The notes: generated by a model from the letters alone, not told the origin. Counted from the first letter of the stretch, positions 1 through 7,846 are shown. The stretch: DNA of 64,000 nucleotides from a virus (IMGVR_UViG_3300020202_000062:1-64000); one strand, 5' to 3'. Numbers and translations: made by a program.

Positions 1-330
1 CAGGCAGCAAACGGTAGTACAATTCTTCTGGGTGTCTGGGATACTAACAAGAATGACTGGTTCGGACATCTTCAGATCTCCCCAGTCGGCCCTGTAAAGA
101 TCACAGACCCGTATTACCGTGACAGGGGTAACACAAACACTAACTGGGAACTAAGAGTAAGTCAGTTCTACGGTAAGCGTAACTGTGCCTTGGACGCGGC
201 AACAAAGGAAGTGGTCCTAAACCATCTCCGTAGTGGAATTGCCCAGTGGAAAGAGAAACTGGAGCAAGAGGCGGCCGAGAAGGCTGCTGAAAAACAAGAG
301 AAAAAGGAAGCAATAGCACATGGCATCTAA
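1..330 (+). CDS. Hypothetical protein, C-terminal part (5' truncated)
   Basis: An open frame enters from the left edge and ends at TAA 328-330. It encodes at least 109 residues, including GVWDTNKNDWFGHLQISPVG and a C-terminal Lys/Glu/Ala-rich helix (KEKLEQEAAEKAAEKQEKKE) that looks like a coiled coil. The next gene starts inside its last codons (ATG 320), the overlap style used across the window. No family was recognised. The start codon lies outside the window. Confidence 0.75.
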   Translation, partial: QAANGSTILLGVWDTNKNDWFGHLQISPVGPVKITDPYYRDRGNTNTNWELRVSQFYGKRNCALDAATKEVVLNHLRSGIAQWKEKLEQEAAEKAAEKQEKKEAIAHGI

Positions 331-517
331 TGACGGTAAGCGTCTTTACGAATACCACGTCCTAGATCGTTCAGGCGAGAACACCGTAACGGTAGTCGAG
401 CCAACCACGGTCTTGGCATCAAGCGAGAGCGTTGCCCGCAATCTAGCTGTTCGTGCAGTCCCTGAGGCTGCCGCAGAGCACCTAGAAAAGCTGGAGATCG
501 TAGTTCGCGCCCTCTAG
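320..517 (+). CDS. Small protein of a LYEY-type paralogous family
   Basis: This 65-residue protein contains KRLYEYHVLDR followed by VVEPTTVLASSESVARNLAVRAVP and ends in EIVVRAL. The layout recurs in the next gene (563-988) and in the minus-strand gene at 56922-57254, so these look like copies of one small alpha/beta domain. It overlaps the previous gene by 11 bases and is probably co-translated with it. The function is unknown. A phage structural or head-tail role would be a guess. Confidence 0.8.
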   Translation: MASNDGKRLYEYHVLDRSGENTVTVVEPTTVLASSESVARNLAVRAVPEAAAEHLEKLEIVVRAL

Positions 518-562
518 TCGATAGACAAGAACTACTTAGTCTAACGACGAATAGGAGAAATC

Positions 563-988
563 GTGAACGACGGTAAGCAGTTATACGAGTACGCTGTACT
601 CCACCGCGATCCCGAGGGTCCTACCGAAGTAGTCCTTGAGCCAACCCACGTGTTGGCCAAGGACGAAAAGGTTGCCCGCATGATCGCAATCCGTGAGGTA
701 CCAGCCGACAAGGTGGAAGCCCTTGAGGAGATGGAAGTTCTTGTAAGCCCGTTCGCGGGTGGGTCAAGGACCGCCAATGCTTCGCTGGACAGCACAGTGT
801 CATCCTTTGTCGAGGGTGCTGGTGGTAAGGTAACGACGGTAGAATTCCGGTACGGTGGACAGACTCACCGTCTCCTGAAGGCTAACGTCAGCGGTGGCGT
901 AGGCTACTGCCCCATTGACCTGCTTCAGGCAGGCAACTGGGACCTTGCTGCTACGGTAGCCAAGGCTGCATTCGACAACGGGGTTTAG
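563..988 (+). CDS. LYEY-family protein with C-terminal extension
   Basis: The protein has 141 residues and starts at GTG 563 behind AGGAG (553-557). Residues 1-65 repeat the LYEY domain of the preceding gene (KQLYEYAVLHRDPEGP, then THVLAKDEKVARMIAIREVP, then EVLVSPF). A C-terminal domain of about 75 residues follows (VTTVEFRYGGQTHRLLKANV). The homologous minus-strand gene at 56.9 kb ends exactly at the domain boundary (VIVRPF) but has an extension in the -1 frame. A perfect terminator follows this gene. The function is unknown. Confidence 0.85.
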   Translation: MNDGKQLYEYAVLHRDPEGPTEVVLEPTHVLAKDEKVARMIAIREVPADKVEALEEMEVLVSPFAGGSRTANASLDSTVSSFVEGAGGKVTTVEFRYGGQTHRLLKANVSGGVGYCPIDLLQAGNWDLAATVAKAAFDNGV

Positions 989-990
989 TT

Positions 991-1018
991 GGAGGGGGCT
1001 TCGGCCCCCTTCTGCTAT
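991..1018 (+). terminator. Rho-independent terminator
   Basis: A 7-bp GC stem AGGGGGC/GCCCCCT (993-999 and 1004-1010) is closed by a TTCG tetraloop and followed by the pyrimidine-rich TTCTGCTATCT. It lies 2 bases after the stop of the LYEY gene and separates the left-edge genes from the NAD module. Confidence 0.85.
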
Positions 1019-1035
1019 CTCTTCTAGGAGATAAT

Positions 1036-1263
1036 ATGGAAAGAGATCCCGTTCAGATCAGGCGCATCTCAGACAAGATAGTCATGCTGTGGGAACTCAA
1101 TCCACAGTGGCGCATTGGAGAGTTGATCGACAATGCACATTTCCTCATCGAAGTAGAACACGGCGTAGATGAACTAGGTCGCGTATCCGATGAGCACATG
1201 GAAACAGCACTAGACGAACTCCTAGAGAGGAGCAAGAATGCCCCGAGTACTCGTAGTCGTTGA
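1036..1263 (+). CDS. Small conserved phage protein (DP-x-RI / LIDNA type)
   Basis: The protein has 75 residues and a strong AGGAG Shine-Dalgarno. The sequence MERDPVQIRRISDKIVMLWE, then NPQWRIGELIDNA, resembles the small YihD/DUF1040-like proteins (DP...RI...LW...NPxxRxxQLI.N) seen in bacteria and phages. That link is from memory of the pattern. Its last 26 bases overlap the nicotinamidase start, so it heads the NAD operon. The function is unknown. Confidence 0.8.
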   Translation: MERDPVQIRRISDKIVMLWELNPQWRIGELIDNAHFLIEVEHGVDELGRVSDEHMETALDELLERSKNAPSTRSR

Positions 1264-1837
1264 TGTACAGAATGACTTCTGCGAAGGCGGATCTCTTGCT
1301 GTGTCTGGTGGTACAAAGGTAGCACAACGAATCACTGATTTCGTTAATGCTTCTGGCGATAGATATGACTCGATTCTAGCAACTCGCGATTGGCATCCGG
1401 CTAATTGGCGTGAGATTGGATTCGGGCACTTCAGCGACGACCCCGACTACAAGGACACCTGGCCTCCACATTGTGTGGAGAAGACCTATGGTGCAGAGTT
1501 CCATCCTGACCTGCAAGTAACATTCCATGCAGAGTTCAAGAAGGGACAAGACGCAGCGGCCTATTCAGGCTTTGAAGGCAACTGGTCTCTGATGGGACGC
1601 CCATTCGGTATGGGTGAGTGGCTGGAGAACAACAGGATCACTCACGTTGACGTATGTGGTCTAGCCTTCGACTACTGTGTCAAGGCGACAGCACTAGATT
1701 CGGTAAGGTCAGGATACAGCACTGCTGTCATCACAGATCTAACCGCCTATGTGCATATGAACTCCTACGATTTGGCAGTCAATGAAATGATGATCGAAGG
1801 AGTCACCCTACAGACGGCGGCTTATTCGCTTTCCTAA
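1238..1837 (+). CDS. pncA: Nicotinamidase / isochorismatase-family amidohydrolase
   Basis: This 199-residue cysteine hydrolase probably deamidates nicotinamide to nicotinate. Visible PncA features are the N-terminal VVVDVQNDFCEGGSLAV with the catalytic Asp, the metal-site segment RDWHPANW, and DVCGLAFDYCVKATALDS carrying the nucleophilic Cys. PnuC, NadR-like and NAMPT-like genes follow, so it belongs to a nicotinamide/NAD cassette. PncA and NAMPT draw on the same nicotinamide pool but lead to nicotinate and NMN respectively, so having both is notable. An isochorismatase activity is less likely given the neighbours. Confidence 0.93.
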   Translation: MPRVLVVVDVQNDFCEGGSLAVSGGTKVAQRITDFVNASGDRYDSILATRDWHPANWREIGFGHFSDDPDYKDTWPPHCVEKTYGAEFHPDLQVTFHAEFKKGQDAAAYSGFEGNWSLMGRPFGMGEWLENNRITHVDVCGLAFDYCVKATALDSVRSGYSTAVITDLTAYVHMNSYDLAVNEMMIEGVTLQTAAYSLS

Positions 1838-1854
1838 CACTAAGGTAAACTACC

Positions 1855-2574
1855 ATGTTTGCTGCGGAATTTAGTCTAACCCAGTTGTTTACTGGGCCAC
1901 TAGAGTTCTTCGCGTTCATTACTTCTATTGCATGTGTGTGGCTTATCACAATCAAGAAGCCGCACCGAGTTGGAATCGGCAACTGGACTCTATTCCATTT
2001 CGACTTCAACTGGAACTGGCCGATCGGCATCATAACTTCGGTACTCTACTTCTTCATCTTCTGGAAGTACCACCTGTGGATGAATGCAATCCTTCAGATC
2101 TTCTACGTCCTCAGCGGTTTCTGGGGATGGTATCGATGGCTCAAGGGCTTCGATAAGAAGGATGAGATTCCGATCAAGCGTTTCGATACACCGAAAAGAA
2201 AGCCTGAGAATGGCTGGGGCTATGCTCAACATGCGTTGACGGGTTTCTGTATTGTGGCACTAGTTGCCATTTGCTATCCAGCCATGGTTCACTTCAAGGA
2301 TGCTGCTCCCTTCTGGGATAGCGTCCTGTTTGCAATGTCGGTCGTGGCACAGTTCGTCATGACCTGGAAGTACAAGGAACACTGGAAGATCTGGTTCGTT
2401 GAAGACATCATTGCGGTGTTCGTCTTCTGGAATCTAGGTCTTGGTGCAACGTCAGTCCTCTACGGTCTGTTCGCAATCAATGCAGTCCGTGGCATGGTGA
2501 CGTGGCGACAGATGGAAGCCGCAGAGCATCAAGGTAGGATGTCTCGCTATGCCGATAGTGATGGAAGAGCATAA
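1855..2574 (+). CDS. pnuC: Nicotinamide riboside/mononucleotide transporter PnuC
   Basis: This 239-residue polytopic membrane protein should facilitate uptake of nicotinamide riboside. About seven hydrophobic segments are visible, with the diagnostic FWGWYRWLKG loop and a Trp-rich substrate region (NWTLFHFDFNWNWPIGIITS). It sits between pncA and the NadR-like gene, which would trap imported riboside by phosphorylation. Its 3' end overlaps a small zinc-ribbon gene. Confidence 0.95.
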   Translation: MFAAEFSLTQLFTGPLEFFAFITSIACVWLITIKKPHRVGIGNWTLFHFDFNWNWPIGIITSVLYFFIFWKYHLWMNAILQIFYVLSGFWGWYRWLKGFDKKDEIPIKRFDTPKRKPENGWGYAQHALTGFCIVALVAICYPAMVHFKDAAPFWDSVLFAMSVVAQFVMTWKYKEHWKIWFVEDIIAVFVFWNLGLGATSVLYGLFAINAVRGMVTWRQMEAAEHQGRMSRYADSDGRA

Positions 2575-2755
2575 GGTAGAAGACCGTCCAGACACCTGCC
2601 CCGTCTGCAACACTAAGACGGTGGCAGGTGATCTGAGATCCTCAGTTTACATCTGGAATTGTGATGACTGTGGTGATTACTGGTCTTGTATACCTTGTGC
2701 CAAAGAAGACAGCAAGCGCCACGTAAAGGAACGCAAAGATGCCGAAGCCGTATAA
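2549..2755 (+). CDS. Zinc-ribbon protein
   Basis: The protein has 68 residues. Two CxxC pairs (CPVC, CDDC) are followed by CIPC, consistent with one treble-clef or ribbon zinc site and extra cysteines. It overlaps pnuC by 26 bases and the NadR-like gene by 17. ATG 2561 is a possible alternative start, but only ATG 2549 has a GGAT-type Shine-Dalgarno. The role in the NAD operon is unknown. Confidence 0.75.
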   Translation: MPIVMEEHKVEDRPDTCPVCNTKTVAGDLRSSVYIWNCDDCGDYWSCIPCAKEDSKRHVKERKDAEAV

Positions 2756-3764
2756 CGTAGGTGTTACAGCAGGCAAGTTCTATCCACCACACATGGGTCA
2801 TCACGGGTTGATTGATGAACTTTCCAGTCAGTGCGACGTTGGCTATGTTCTTGTTGTTTATCGCCATGACGAGAAGCCCGATATAGACCTTCGTCTCAAG
2901 TGGCTAGAGACTGAGCACGCGGGTCAAGGTAACCTAGTCTTCATCCCCGTGTCTGACATTCCTGGGCATGATGATGATTCAGTCGCATGGGCTAGGTATA
3001 CTCGCGAAGTTCTTCCTGAAGGAATTGCAATCGATGCGGTGTTCACTTCCGAGAACTATGGTGACACATGGGCAGCCGAACTGGGCTGCAAGCATGTCCA
3101 GTTTGATCTAGCGCGTGAGTCTTGGCCGGTGTCAGGGACTGCCGTTCGACTCGATCCTTATTCTAACTGGGAGTACCTCGGTTGGGATGCGAGACAGTAC
3201 TACGCCATGCGAGTCTGTATCGTAGGTGGCGAGTCAGTGGGCAAGTCAACAATGACTGAGCGCCTAGCAAAATACTTCCGAACCAAGAGTGTTGAGGAGT
3301 ATGGTCGCACCTATGTCGAGCGGCATGGAGTAGACCCTAAGGATCCAGTCATATGGCCTGCGATCCTACACAACCAGCCTCGCCTAGAAGATGAGGCTGC
3401 CTATGCCTCCAATGGTCTGGTGTTCTGCGATACAGACCTGATCACCACCATGATTTGGTATGAGCGTTGGGTGCACGACGGTAAGCAATTGTCGGCAGAA
3501 AAAGATCCCATGTATTGGGCTATCTATCGAGAGGCTGCGCGCCGCAGGTACGATCTTTACATCCTACTTCACCACGAAGATACAGACTGGGTGCAGGATG
3601 GGACCAGAACTGAGTCGGAACATCGCGCTTGGTTCACCAATCGAATCAAAGAAGAACTACTCTTTCACGCATGTCCACTCCGAGAAATCAAGGGTGGAAC
3701 ATGGGATGAGAAGTTCGAAGAAGCAAAGAACTACGTCTTTAGCAAATGGAAGATGCCACGATGA
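2739..3764 (+). CDS. nadR: NadR-like bifunctional NMN adenylyltransferase / ribosylnicotinamide kinase
   Basis: The protein has 341 residues. Residues 1-150 form a nucleotidyltransferase of the NMNAT type (GKFYPPHMGHHGLI with the HxGH signature at 18-21, and VSGTAVR matching the ISSTxxR motif at 131-137). Residues 157-340 form a P-loop kinase (GGESVGKST at 163-171). It lacks the N-terminal HTH of enterobacterial NadR, so it is probably purely enzymatic. It would convert NR to NMN and NMN to NAD, completing salvage with the NAMPT-like gene that overlaps by ATGA. Confidence 0.93.
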   Translation: MPKPYNVGVTAGKFYPPHMGHHGLIDELSSQCDVGYVLVVYRHDEKPDIDLRLKWLETEHAGQGNLVFIPVSDIPGHDDDSVAWARYTREVLPEGIAIDAVFTSENYGDTWAAELGCKHVQFDLARESWPVSGTAVRLDPYSNWEYLGWDARQYYAMRVCIVGGESVGKSTMTERLAKYFRTKSVEEYGRTYVERHGVDPKDPVIWPAILHNQPRLEDEAAYASNGLVFCDTDLITTMIWYERWVHDGKQLSAEKDPMYWAIYREAARRRYDLYILLHHEDTDWVQDGTRTESEHRAWFTNRIKEELLFHACPLREIKGGTWDEKFEEAKNYVFSKWKMPR

Positions 3765-5011
3765 CAGAACGTTTACCCGTAGAGACTTTTGACATTCCTG
3801 TCAGTGAAATTCGTCGGGGTTATAGGTCTGCCATCTACTTCAATCGGTCCAAGAAGGTACTTGAGCAGATCTCAACTGTTCCTTGCCCGAATGTAACGAT
3901 GCAGGTGTTTCAGAAAAAAGATGCTATCCTATGTGGCATCGATGAGGCTATCGCTGTTCTGAAGACATGCGCTGGACGGTGGAGTGATCTCGCTAAGGCT
4001 GAGAAACTCTTCGACGCTTACATGACTCACAAACTTCTTGCGCGGAAGTATCAGGCCACTAAGCACTTTGACAGGGCCGCTGACCAGTTGGCTAGCATGA
4101 TCTGGACAGAAGGACTTCTGGATGATCTGTGGGTGCCAAGTTGGGATAGGCTCGATGTAAAGGCATTGCATGATGGTGATGAGATCTCACCATGGGAACC
4201 GGTGATGCACATTGAAGGTCCTCTTGCGGATATTGTTCACCTTGAATCTGTTTACCTTGGTCTTCTGGCCAGACGAACAAAGGTTGCAACCAACGTTAAC
4301 CGCACGGTCACAGCCGCCAACGGGAAGCCGGTACTGTTCTTCGCAGATCGATTTGACCACTATGCAACACAAGGTGGAGATGGATACGCCGCTCATGTGG
4401 GTGGTGCTACATCAGTCGCATCCGATGCTATGGGTGCTTGGTGGGGCGACCACGGTATCGGCACCATGCCGCATGCTCTGATCGCAGCCTTTGATGGTGA
4501 TGTGGTCTGGGCTTCTAAGGCTTTCTCGAAGGTACTTCCTGAGGTGCCTCTGGTTGCTCTGGTCGACTTCAACAACGACTGTGTATATGACGCACTAGCA
4601 TGTGCTAAGGAGTTTGGCGATCGGCTTTATGCTGTTCGCCTAGACACTAGCGAGAACATGGTAGATCGTTCGATCTCACACATGAGCGAATACACTGCTG
4701 ACTATGCTGGCGGTATCACCTGGAAGTCTCCTGGCGATTATAAGCCAACTGGTGTCAACCCTCATCTCGTATGGAATGTACGTGAGGCGCTGGATAACGG
4801 TGGCTACGAGCATGTAAAGATCATTGTGTCAGGTGGTTTCGGGGTTGATAAGATCACAGCGTTTGAAGCAGATCATGTGCCGGTAGATTCCTATGCTGTT
4901 GGGTCGTCACTTCTTCAGGGGTCTTTTGACTTCACTGCTGACGTGGTCGACCCAGTATCAAAGGCTGGTCGCTGGTATCGAGAAAATGATCGACTGGAAA
5001 TAGTAGAATGA
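3761..5011 (+). CDS. nadV: Nicotinamide phosphoribosyltransferase (NAMPT/NadV-like)
   Basis: This PRTase-fold enzyme of about 416 residues is predicted to make NMN from nicotinamide and PRPP. Recognisable parts are RSAIYFNRSKKVLE near the N terminus, GGATSVASDAMGAWWGDHGI, GTMPHALIAAF, and the phosphate-binding VSGGFGVDKI near the C terminus. The start is taken as ATG 3761 (ATGA overlap with nadR) because GGAAG lies 8 bases upstream. The in-frame ATG 3746 has no ribosome-binding site. Nicotinate phosphoribosyltransferase is the alternative. NAMPT plus NMNAT is the minimal pathway described for phage NAD rebuilding. Confidence 0.88.
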   Translation: MTERLPVETFDIPVSEIRRGYRSAIYFNRSKKVLEQISTVPCPNVTMQVFQKKDAILCGIDEAIAVLKTCAGRWSDLAKAEKLFDAYMTHKLLARKYQATKHFDRAADQLASMIWTEGLLDDLWVPSWDRLDVKALHDGDEISPWEPVMHIEGPLADIVHLESVYLGLLARRTKVATNVNRTVTAANGKPVLFFADRFDHYATQGGDGYAAHVGGATSVASDAMGAWWGDHGIGTMPHALIAAFDGDVVWASKAFSKVLPEVPLVALVDFNNDCVYDALACAKEFGDRLYAVRLDTSENMVDRSISHMSEYTADYAGGITWKSPGDYKPTGVNPHLVWNVREALDNGGYEHVKIIVSGGFGVDKITAFEADHVPVDSYAVGSSLLQGSFDFTADVVDPVSKAGRWYRENDRLEIVE

Positions 5012-5199
5012 CACCAGGAGTTCTGACGCTTATCTTCATGGGTATAGTCATTGGTGTACAGGCGCTCATTTGGGTGCTATATCGCGCATACCACTGGCAC
5101 AAGAACACTTCACAACGCAATGCTGATGATGCTATGTTTGGTGTCTGCATCACGTTGTTTATGGGAATCGTATGGATAGCACTTCTGCTATTACTATAG
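5008..5199 (+). CDS. Small two-helix membrane protein
   Basis: The protein has 63 residues with an N-terminal hydrophobic segment (GVLTLIFMGIVIGVQALIWV), a polar middle (HWHKNTSQRNADD), and a second segment (ITLFMGIVWIALLLLL). It has an ATGA overlap with the NAMPT-like gene and is the last gene before tRNA-Gln. The function is unknown. Confidence 0.75.
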   Translation: MTPGVLTLIFMGIVIGVQALIWVLYRAYHWHKNTSQRNADDAMFGVCITLFMGIVWIALLLLL

Positions 5200-5207
5200 A
5201 AGTTCCT

Positions 5208-5281
5208 TCGGGGGTCGTCTAACGGTAAGACAATGGACTTTGGATCCATGAATGAGCGTTCGATTCGTTCCCCCCGAGCCA
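5208..5281 (+). tRNA. tRNA-Gln(TTG)
   Basis: The cloverleaf has acceptor TCGGGGG/CCCCCGA, D-arm GTCTAACGGTAAGAC, 7-base anticodon loop CTTTGGA (anticodon TTG), T-arm GAGCG-TTCGATT-CGTTC, discriminator G and encoded CCA. Confidence 0.93.
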
Positions 5282-5282
5282 T

Positions 5283-5357
5283 TCGGAGGTAGTTCAATGG
5301 TAGAACGTCGCCCTCTGGAGGCGAATGTTGGGGGTTCGAGCCCTCCCCTCCGAGCCA
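5283..5357 (+). tRNA. tRNA-Gln(CTG)
   Basis: Acceptor TCGGAGG/CCTCCGA, D-arm GTTCAATGGTAGAAC, anticodon stem TCGCC/GGCGA with loop CTCTGGA (CTG), encoded CCA. The last A of CCA is the first base of the next gene's ATG. The suppressor-type tRNA at 45598 shares its D-arm, the variable loop ATGTT and most of the anticodon arm. Confidence 0.93.
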
Positions 5358-5740
5358 TGAGAACAAAGATCACTGTTAAGCGAGTCCATAACCTTTCCTA
5401 CGAAGAGTATAGGGAGTGCTATAAGGCTAACTACGGTAGCAATGGTTCTATCCGAGATGATCTCGTAGATTTTCGATACAACCGCAAGATTCAGGCTCAT
5501 GTCCTGATGCTACGCGATGATGCCAACCGGCTAATGGCGTGGGCTTTGGTTGATTTCAAGGAAAGCCACCCTACTATTCAGATCTGGGTCAAGGGTCCAT
5601 ATCGTCGCAAGGGTTATGGCGCTCGGCTATTCAAAAAGGCTGAGAATAGATGGGGTACTCCGTATGTATTTCCACATAATGATGTCGCTTCTTCTTTCTT
5701 TCAAAAGATGGAAGTCCCCGCAGACCTCAAGATATACTAA
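5357..5740 (+). CDS. GNAT-family N-acetyltransferase
   Basis: The protein has 127 residues. The acetyl-CoA-binding motif A is visible as KGPYRRKGYGARLFKKAENR, preceded by the strands LMAWALVDF and PTIQIWVKG. The start ATG 5357 uses the terminal A of the upstream tRNA-Gln CCA (CCATGAG), so tRNA 3' processing should destroy this start codon. Upstream in-frame codons lie inside the tRNA. The acetylated substrate is unknown. Confidence 0.82.
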   Translation: MRTKITVKRVHNLSYEEYRECYKANYGSNGSIRDDLVDFRYNRKIQAHVLMLRDDANRLMAWALVDFKESHPTIQIWVKGPYRRKGYGARLFKKAENRWGTPYVFPHNDVASSFFQKMEVPADLKIY

Positions 5741-5901
5741 TGCCAAATCCTAAGCGTCTACCACTGAAGACATGCTCTCGATGCGGTGTTCAGAGCAGGA
5801 CTGTAGAGCGTGTCAAGAGAGCCAACAACGCACTACTGTGTGCTGAATGTATCATTGATGGAATACTGGACGTGTGGGAAGCGGATATAGATGCTGATTG
5901 A
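5740..5901 (+). CDS. Small zinc-ribbon protein
   Basis: The protein has 53 residues and starts in TAATG (stop of the GNAT gene). CSRCG near residue 12 and CAEC near residue 34 form a four-cysteine zinc site. ATG 5891 of the next gene overlaps its end. The function is unknown. Confidence 0.75.
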   Translation: MPNPKRLPLKTCSRCGVQSRTVERVKRANNALLCAECIIDGILDVWEADIDAD

Positions 5902-6106
5902 TGTCAACTTCAAGTGGTCAGACGAGCACGGTAGGTGTCAAGACTGTGGTCGTCCAGCGGCGTACAAAGTTCTAGGTATGTACCAGAGAGCCGACAGACC
6001 CGGAAGCGAGAACACTTTCGAGAAGATGTGTGCTGTCTGTGCCGCATACAATGTATGGGAATCTGGTAACTCTTATCGGTTAGAGTATCTGTTCGATCCG
6101 AACTAG
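5891..6106 (+). CDS. Small Cys-rich zinc-binding protein
   Basis: The protein has 71 residues. CQDCGRPAAY and CAVCAAYN form a zinc ribbon, and polar ends complete the protein. It overlaps the preceding zinc-ribbon gene by 11 bases and is followed by tRNA-Leu. The function is unknown. Confidence 0.78.
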   Translation: MLIDVNFKWSDEHGRCQDCGRPAAYKVLGMYQRADRPGSENTFEKMCAVCAAYNVWESGNSYRLEYLFDPN

Positions 6107-6111
6107 GTTTC

Positions 6112-6191
6112 GGGCCAGTGGCGCAATTGGCTGACGCGCATGACTCAAAATCATGTCCTTCGGGATGTGGGTTCGAATCCCACCTGGCTCA
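6112..6191 (+). tRNA. tRNA-Leu(CAA)
   Basis: Acceptor GGGCCAG/CTGGCTC, anticodon stem CATGA/TCATG with loop CTCAAAA (CAA), class II variable arm TCCTTCGGGA, T-loop TTCGAA. No CCA is encoded. Confidence 0.9.
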
Positions 6192-6203
6192 CTTGGAGAA
6201 GAA

Positions 6204-6710
6204 GTGTTAGTAGTAGACAAATGGCTAAGTCGACATGTCGACTGGTCTGAGGATCCTGTAACCTTCGAATCCCTCGAGAAGGATCCAGTAGGTGCACCTA
6301 TCACTCCTATCAATCTCTTTCAATTGCTAAACCTAGAAGAAGATCTGAGATCTCTGTTCCTCAAGACTGGTTTGGTTAAGTCTAACTCGGACATTAAGCG
6401 CCTGATCAAGCAGAATGGCCTTAGGGTCAACGGTGTTACAATATTAGAAGAGAATCTAACCTCAACTCTGTTGACATTGTTTTCTGCTGATCACCCAACA
6501 AAGATGCGACCTACGGTCGTGCTTCGTAGAGGGAAGTCAGATCTCTGGGTGTTCGAGATTGCTTCAACCAACAAGACTCCTACCTTTGTGATCTGTAAGG
6601 GTCAAGAACTCAGCAAACTGAAGTGGCTCAAGTTTTGGCAATGGCGCAAGCGTTGGGAGTGTCATTGGTCTAAGTGGCCATGCTATGAATGTGCTTATGG
6701 AGCAAAATGA
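6204..6710 (+). CDS. Free-standing S4-like RNA-binding protein
   Basis: The protein has 168 residues and starts at GTG 6204, 5 bases after GGAG; an upstream ATG in the same frame lies inside the tRNA. The middle, LFLKTGLVKSNSDIKRLIKQ followed by NGLRVNGVTI, matches the S4 fold known from the C terminus of tyrosyl-tRNA synthetase (GLVKS.SEARRLI.Q.GV.VNG). No synthetase catalytic domain is present. The C terminus is Trp/Lys-rich with CYEC. It probably binds tRNA or other structured RNA, fitting its place among tRNA genes. Confidence 0.8.
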   Translation: MLVVDKWLSRHVDWSEDPVTFESLEKDPVGAPITPINLFQLLNLEEDLRSLFLKTGLVKSNSDIKRLIKQNGLRVNGVTILEENLTSTLLTLFSADHPTKMRPTVVLRRGKSDLWVFEIASTNKTPTFVICKGQELSKLKWLKFWQWRKRWECHWSKWPCYECAYGAK

Positions 6711-6967
6711 AGAACTACGTAGCAGAACTATCCCAAGCGTGGAAAAATAACTACCCTTCTTGTGCAACCTATTCTGAGTATAATTGCTATCTCATAGAAT
6801 ACGTATGTGATGTGTCGGATGGTCACGGAATCAGTGCGCCTAAGGGTATGAGGTTCTGGTGGCGCAGCAAGACCATAACCGAGAGTAATTCCAATAGGTA
6901 CAAGTTAGTCTATGACGGTAGGTTAGACATCTCCTATGACGTACCTACATGCAAAAGGAAAGCCTGA
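6707..6967 (+). CDS. Small protein of a CKRK-tailed family
   Basis: The protein has 86 residues. ATG 6707 gives the ATGA overlap and has GGAG 6 bases upstream. It begins MKNYVAELSQAWK, contains GMRFWWRSKTIT and YKLVYDGRLDI, and ends TCKRKA. Proteins at 39340 and 39710 share the MxNY/aromatic core and a C(K/R)RK tail, indicating a small paralogous family. The function is unknown. Confidence 0.75.
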   Translation: MKNYVAELSQAWKNNYPSCATYSEYNCYLIEYVCDVSDGHGISAPKGMRFWWRSKTITESNSNRYKLVYDGRLDISYDVPTCKRKA

Positions 6968-7125
6968 TGGTAGCAGTATTGGTGATCAGCCTCATTCTGA
7001 TGTTCTTCGTATGCGTTATAGAGGACGACGCAGAAGTAGGTTGGAACCTACTTACTTTATGGCTGGTTATATGCGGGTTCTTTTTCTTGTTGGCAACGGT
7101 AGGGATTGCACTAAATGACAATTGA
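6967..7125 (+). CDS. Small two-TM membrane protein
   Basis: The protein has 52 residues and starts in TGATG. VAVLVISLILMFFVCVI and LLTLWLVICGFFFLLATVGI are separated by an acidic loop (EDDAEVG). It overlaps the sirtuin start by 11 bases. A membrane role next to an NAD-consuming enzyme is only a positional hint. Confidence 0.7.
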   Translation: MVAVLVISLILMFFVCVIEDDAEVGWNLLTLWLVICGFFFLLATVGIALNDN

Positions 7126-7846
7126 TGCTTCGAAGTTTCAGAAGATCGCTGTAGTTACTGGTGCGGGCATCTCAGCCCCCAGTGGGCTACCGACGTTCCG
7201 AGGTAAGGACGACAGTCTTTGGAACGACGAAGACTTCATGAACAAGTCCCACATCAACTACATCCGTTCTCATGTAGATCATGTAGATGAGATGTGGGGA
7301 TATTGGCGGCCATTCCGTGAAGGTTTAGCGACAGTCGAGCCAAACCCGGCACACTACGCTCTGGCCATCGCTGGTGAGCGTCAGCAGATCACGATCGGCA
7401 CGCAGAACATCGACGGCCTACATCAGAAGGCTGGATCTCATAACGTCTATGAACTGCACGGAACACTGTTCGAAGATAAGTGTCTAGATGAGTGCCAAGA
7501 GAATGAGTTCGGTAACTGGAACGTGAATGCTTGGCCCGCTGGTGAACATGATGCATGTCCAGAGTGTGGCGGTCCAATCCGACCTAACGCAGTGTTCTTT
7601 GGTGAGTTTCTACCACAGCGAGTAGTAGCAGCAGTAGAGAAGGCTGTCATTGAGTGTGACCTCTTTATGATGGTAGGTACATCTGGCATCGTATACCCAG
7701 TCGCCGGATATGTAGATGTAGCCTCCAAGTGGGGTAAGCCGACTCTCCTGGTCAACGATCAAGAGTGGGATCATCCTTATCCGTTTACTGAAAAGATCTT
7801 TGGCGACTGCGCCGAGATTCTTCCGGAGTTGTTCGGTGTCAACTAG
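7115..7846 (+). CDS. Sir2-family NAD-dependent deacylase (sirtuin)
   Basis: The protein has 243 residues. NAD-binding GAGISAPSGLPTFRG (16-30), TQNIDGLHQKAG, the catalytic His in VYELHGTLF, and a zinc module (KCLDEC, then CPECGGPI) are followed by VFFGE and MVGTSGIVYPVAG. This is the standard sirtuin order and length. It would consume NAD to deacylate proteins and release nicotinamide, which the nearby NAMPT-like gene could recycle. It could modify host proteins, or be an NADase. The catalytic residues look intact. Confidence 0.93.
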   Translation: MTIDASKFQKIAVVTGAGISAPSGLPTFRGKDDSLWNDEDFMNKSHINYIRSHVDHVDEMWGYWRPFREGLATVEPNPAHYALAIAGERQQITIGTQNIDGLHQKAGSHNVYELHGTLFEDKCLDECQENEFGNWNVNAWPAGEHDACPECGGPIRPNAVFFGEFLPQRVVAAVEKAVIECDLFMMVGTSGIVYPVAGYVDVASKWGKPTLLVNDQEWDHPYPFTEKIFGDCAEILPELFGVN

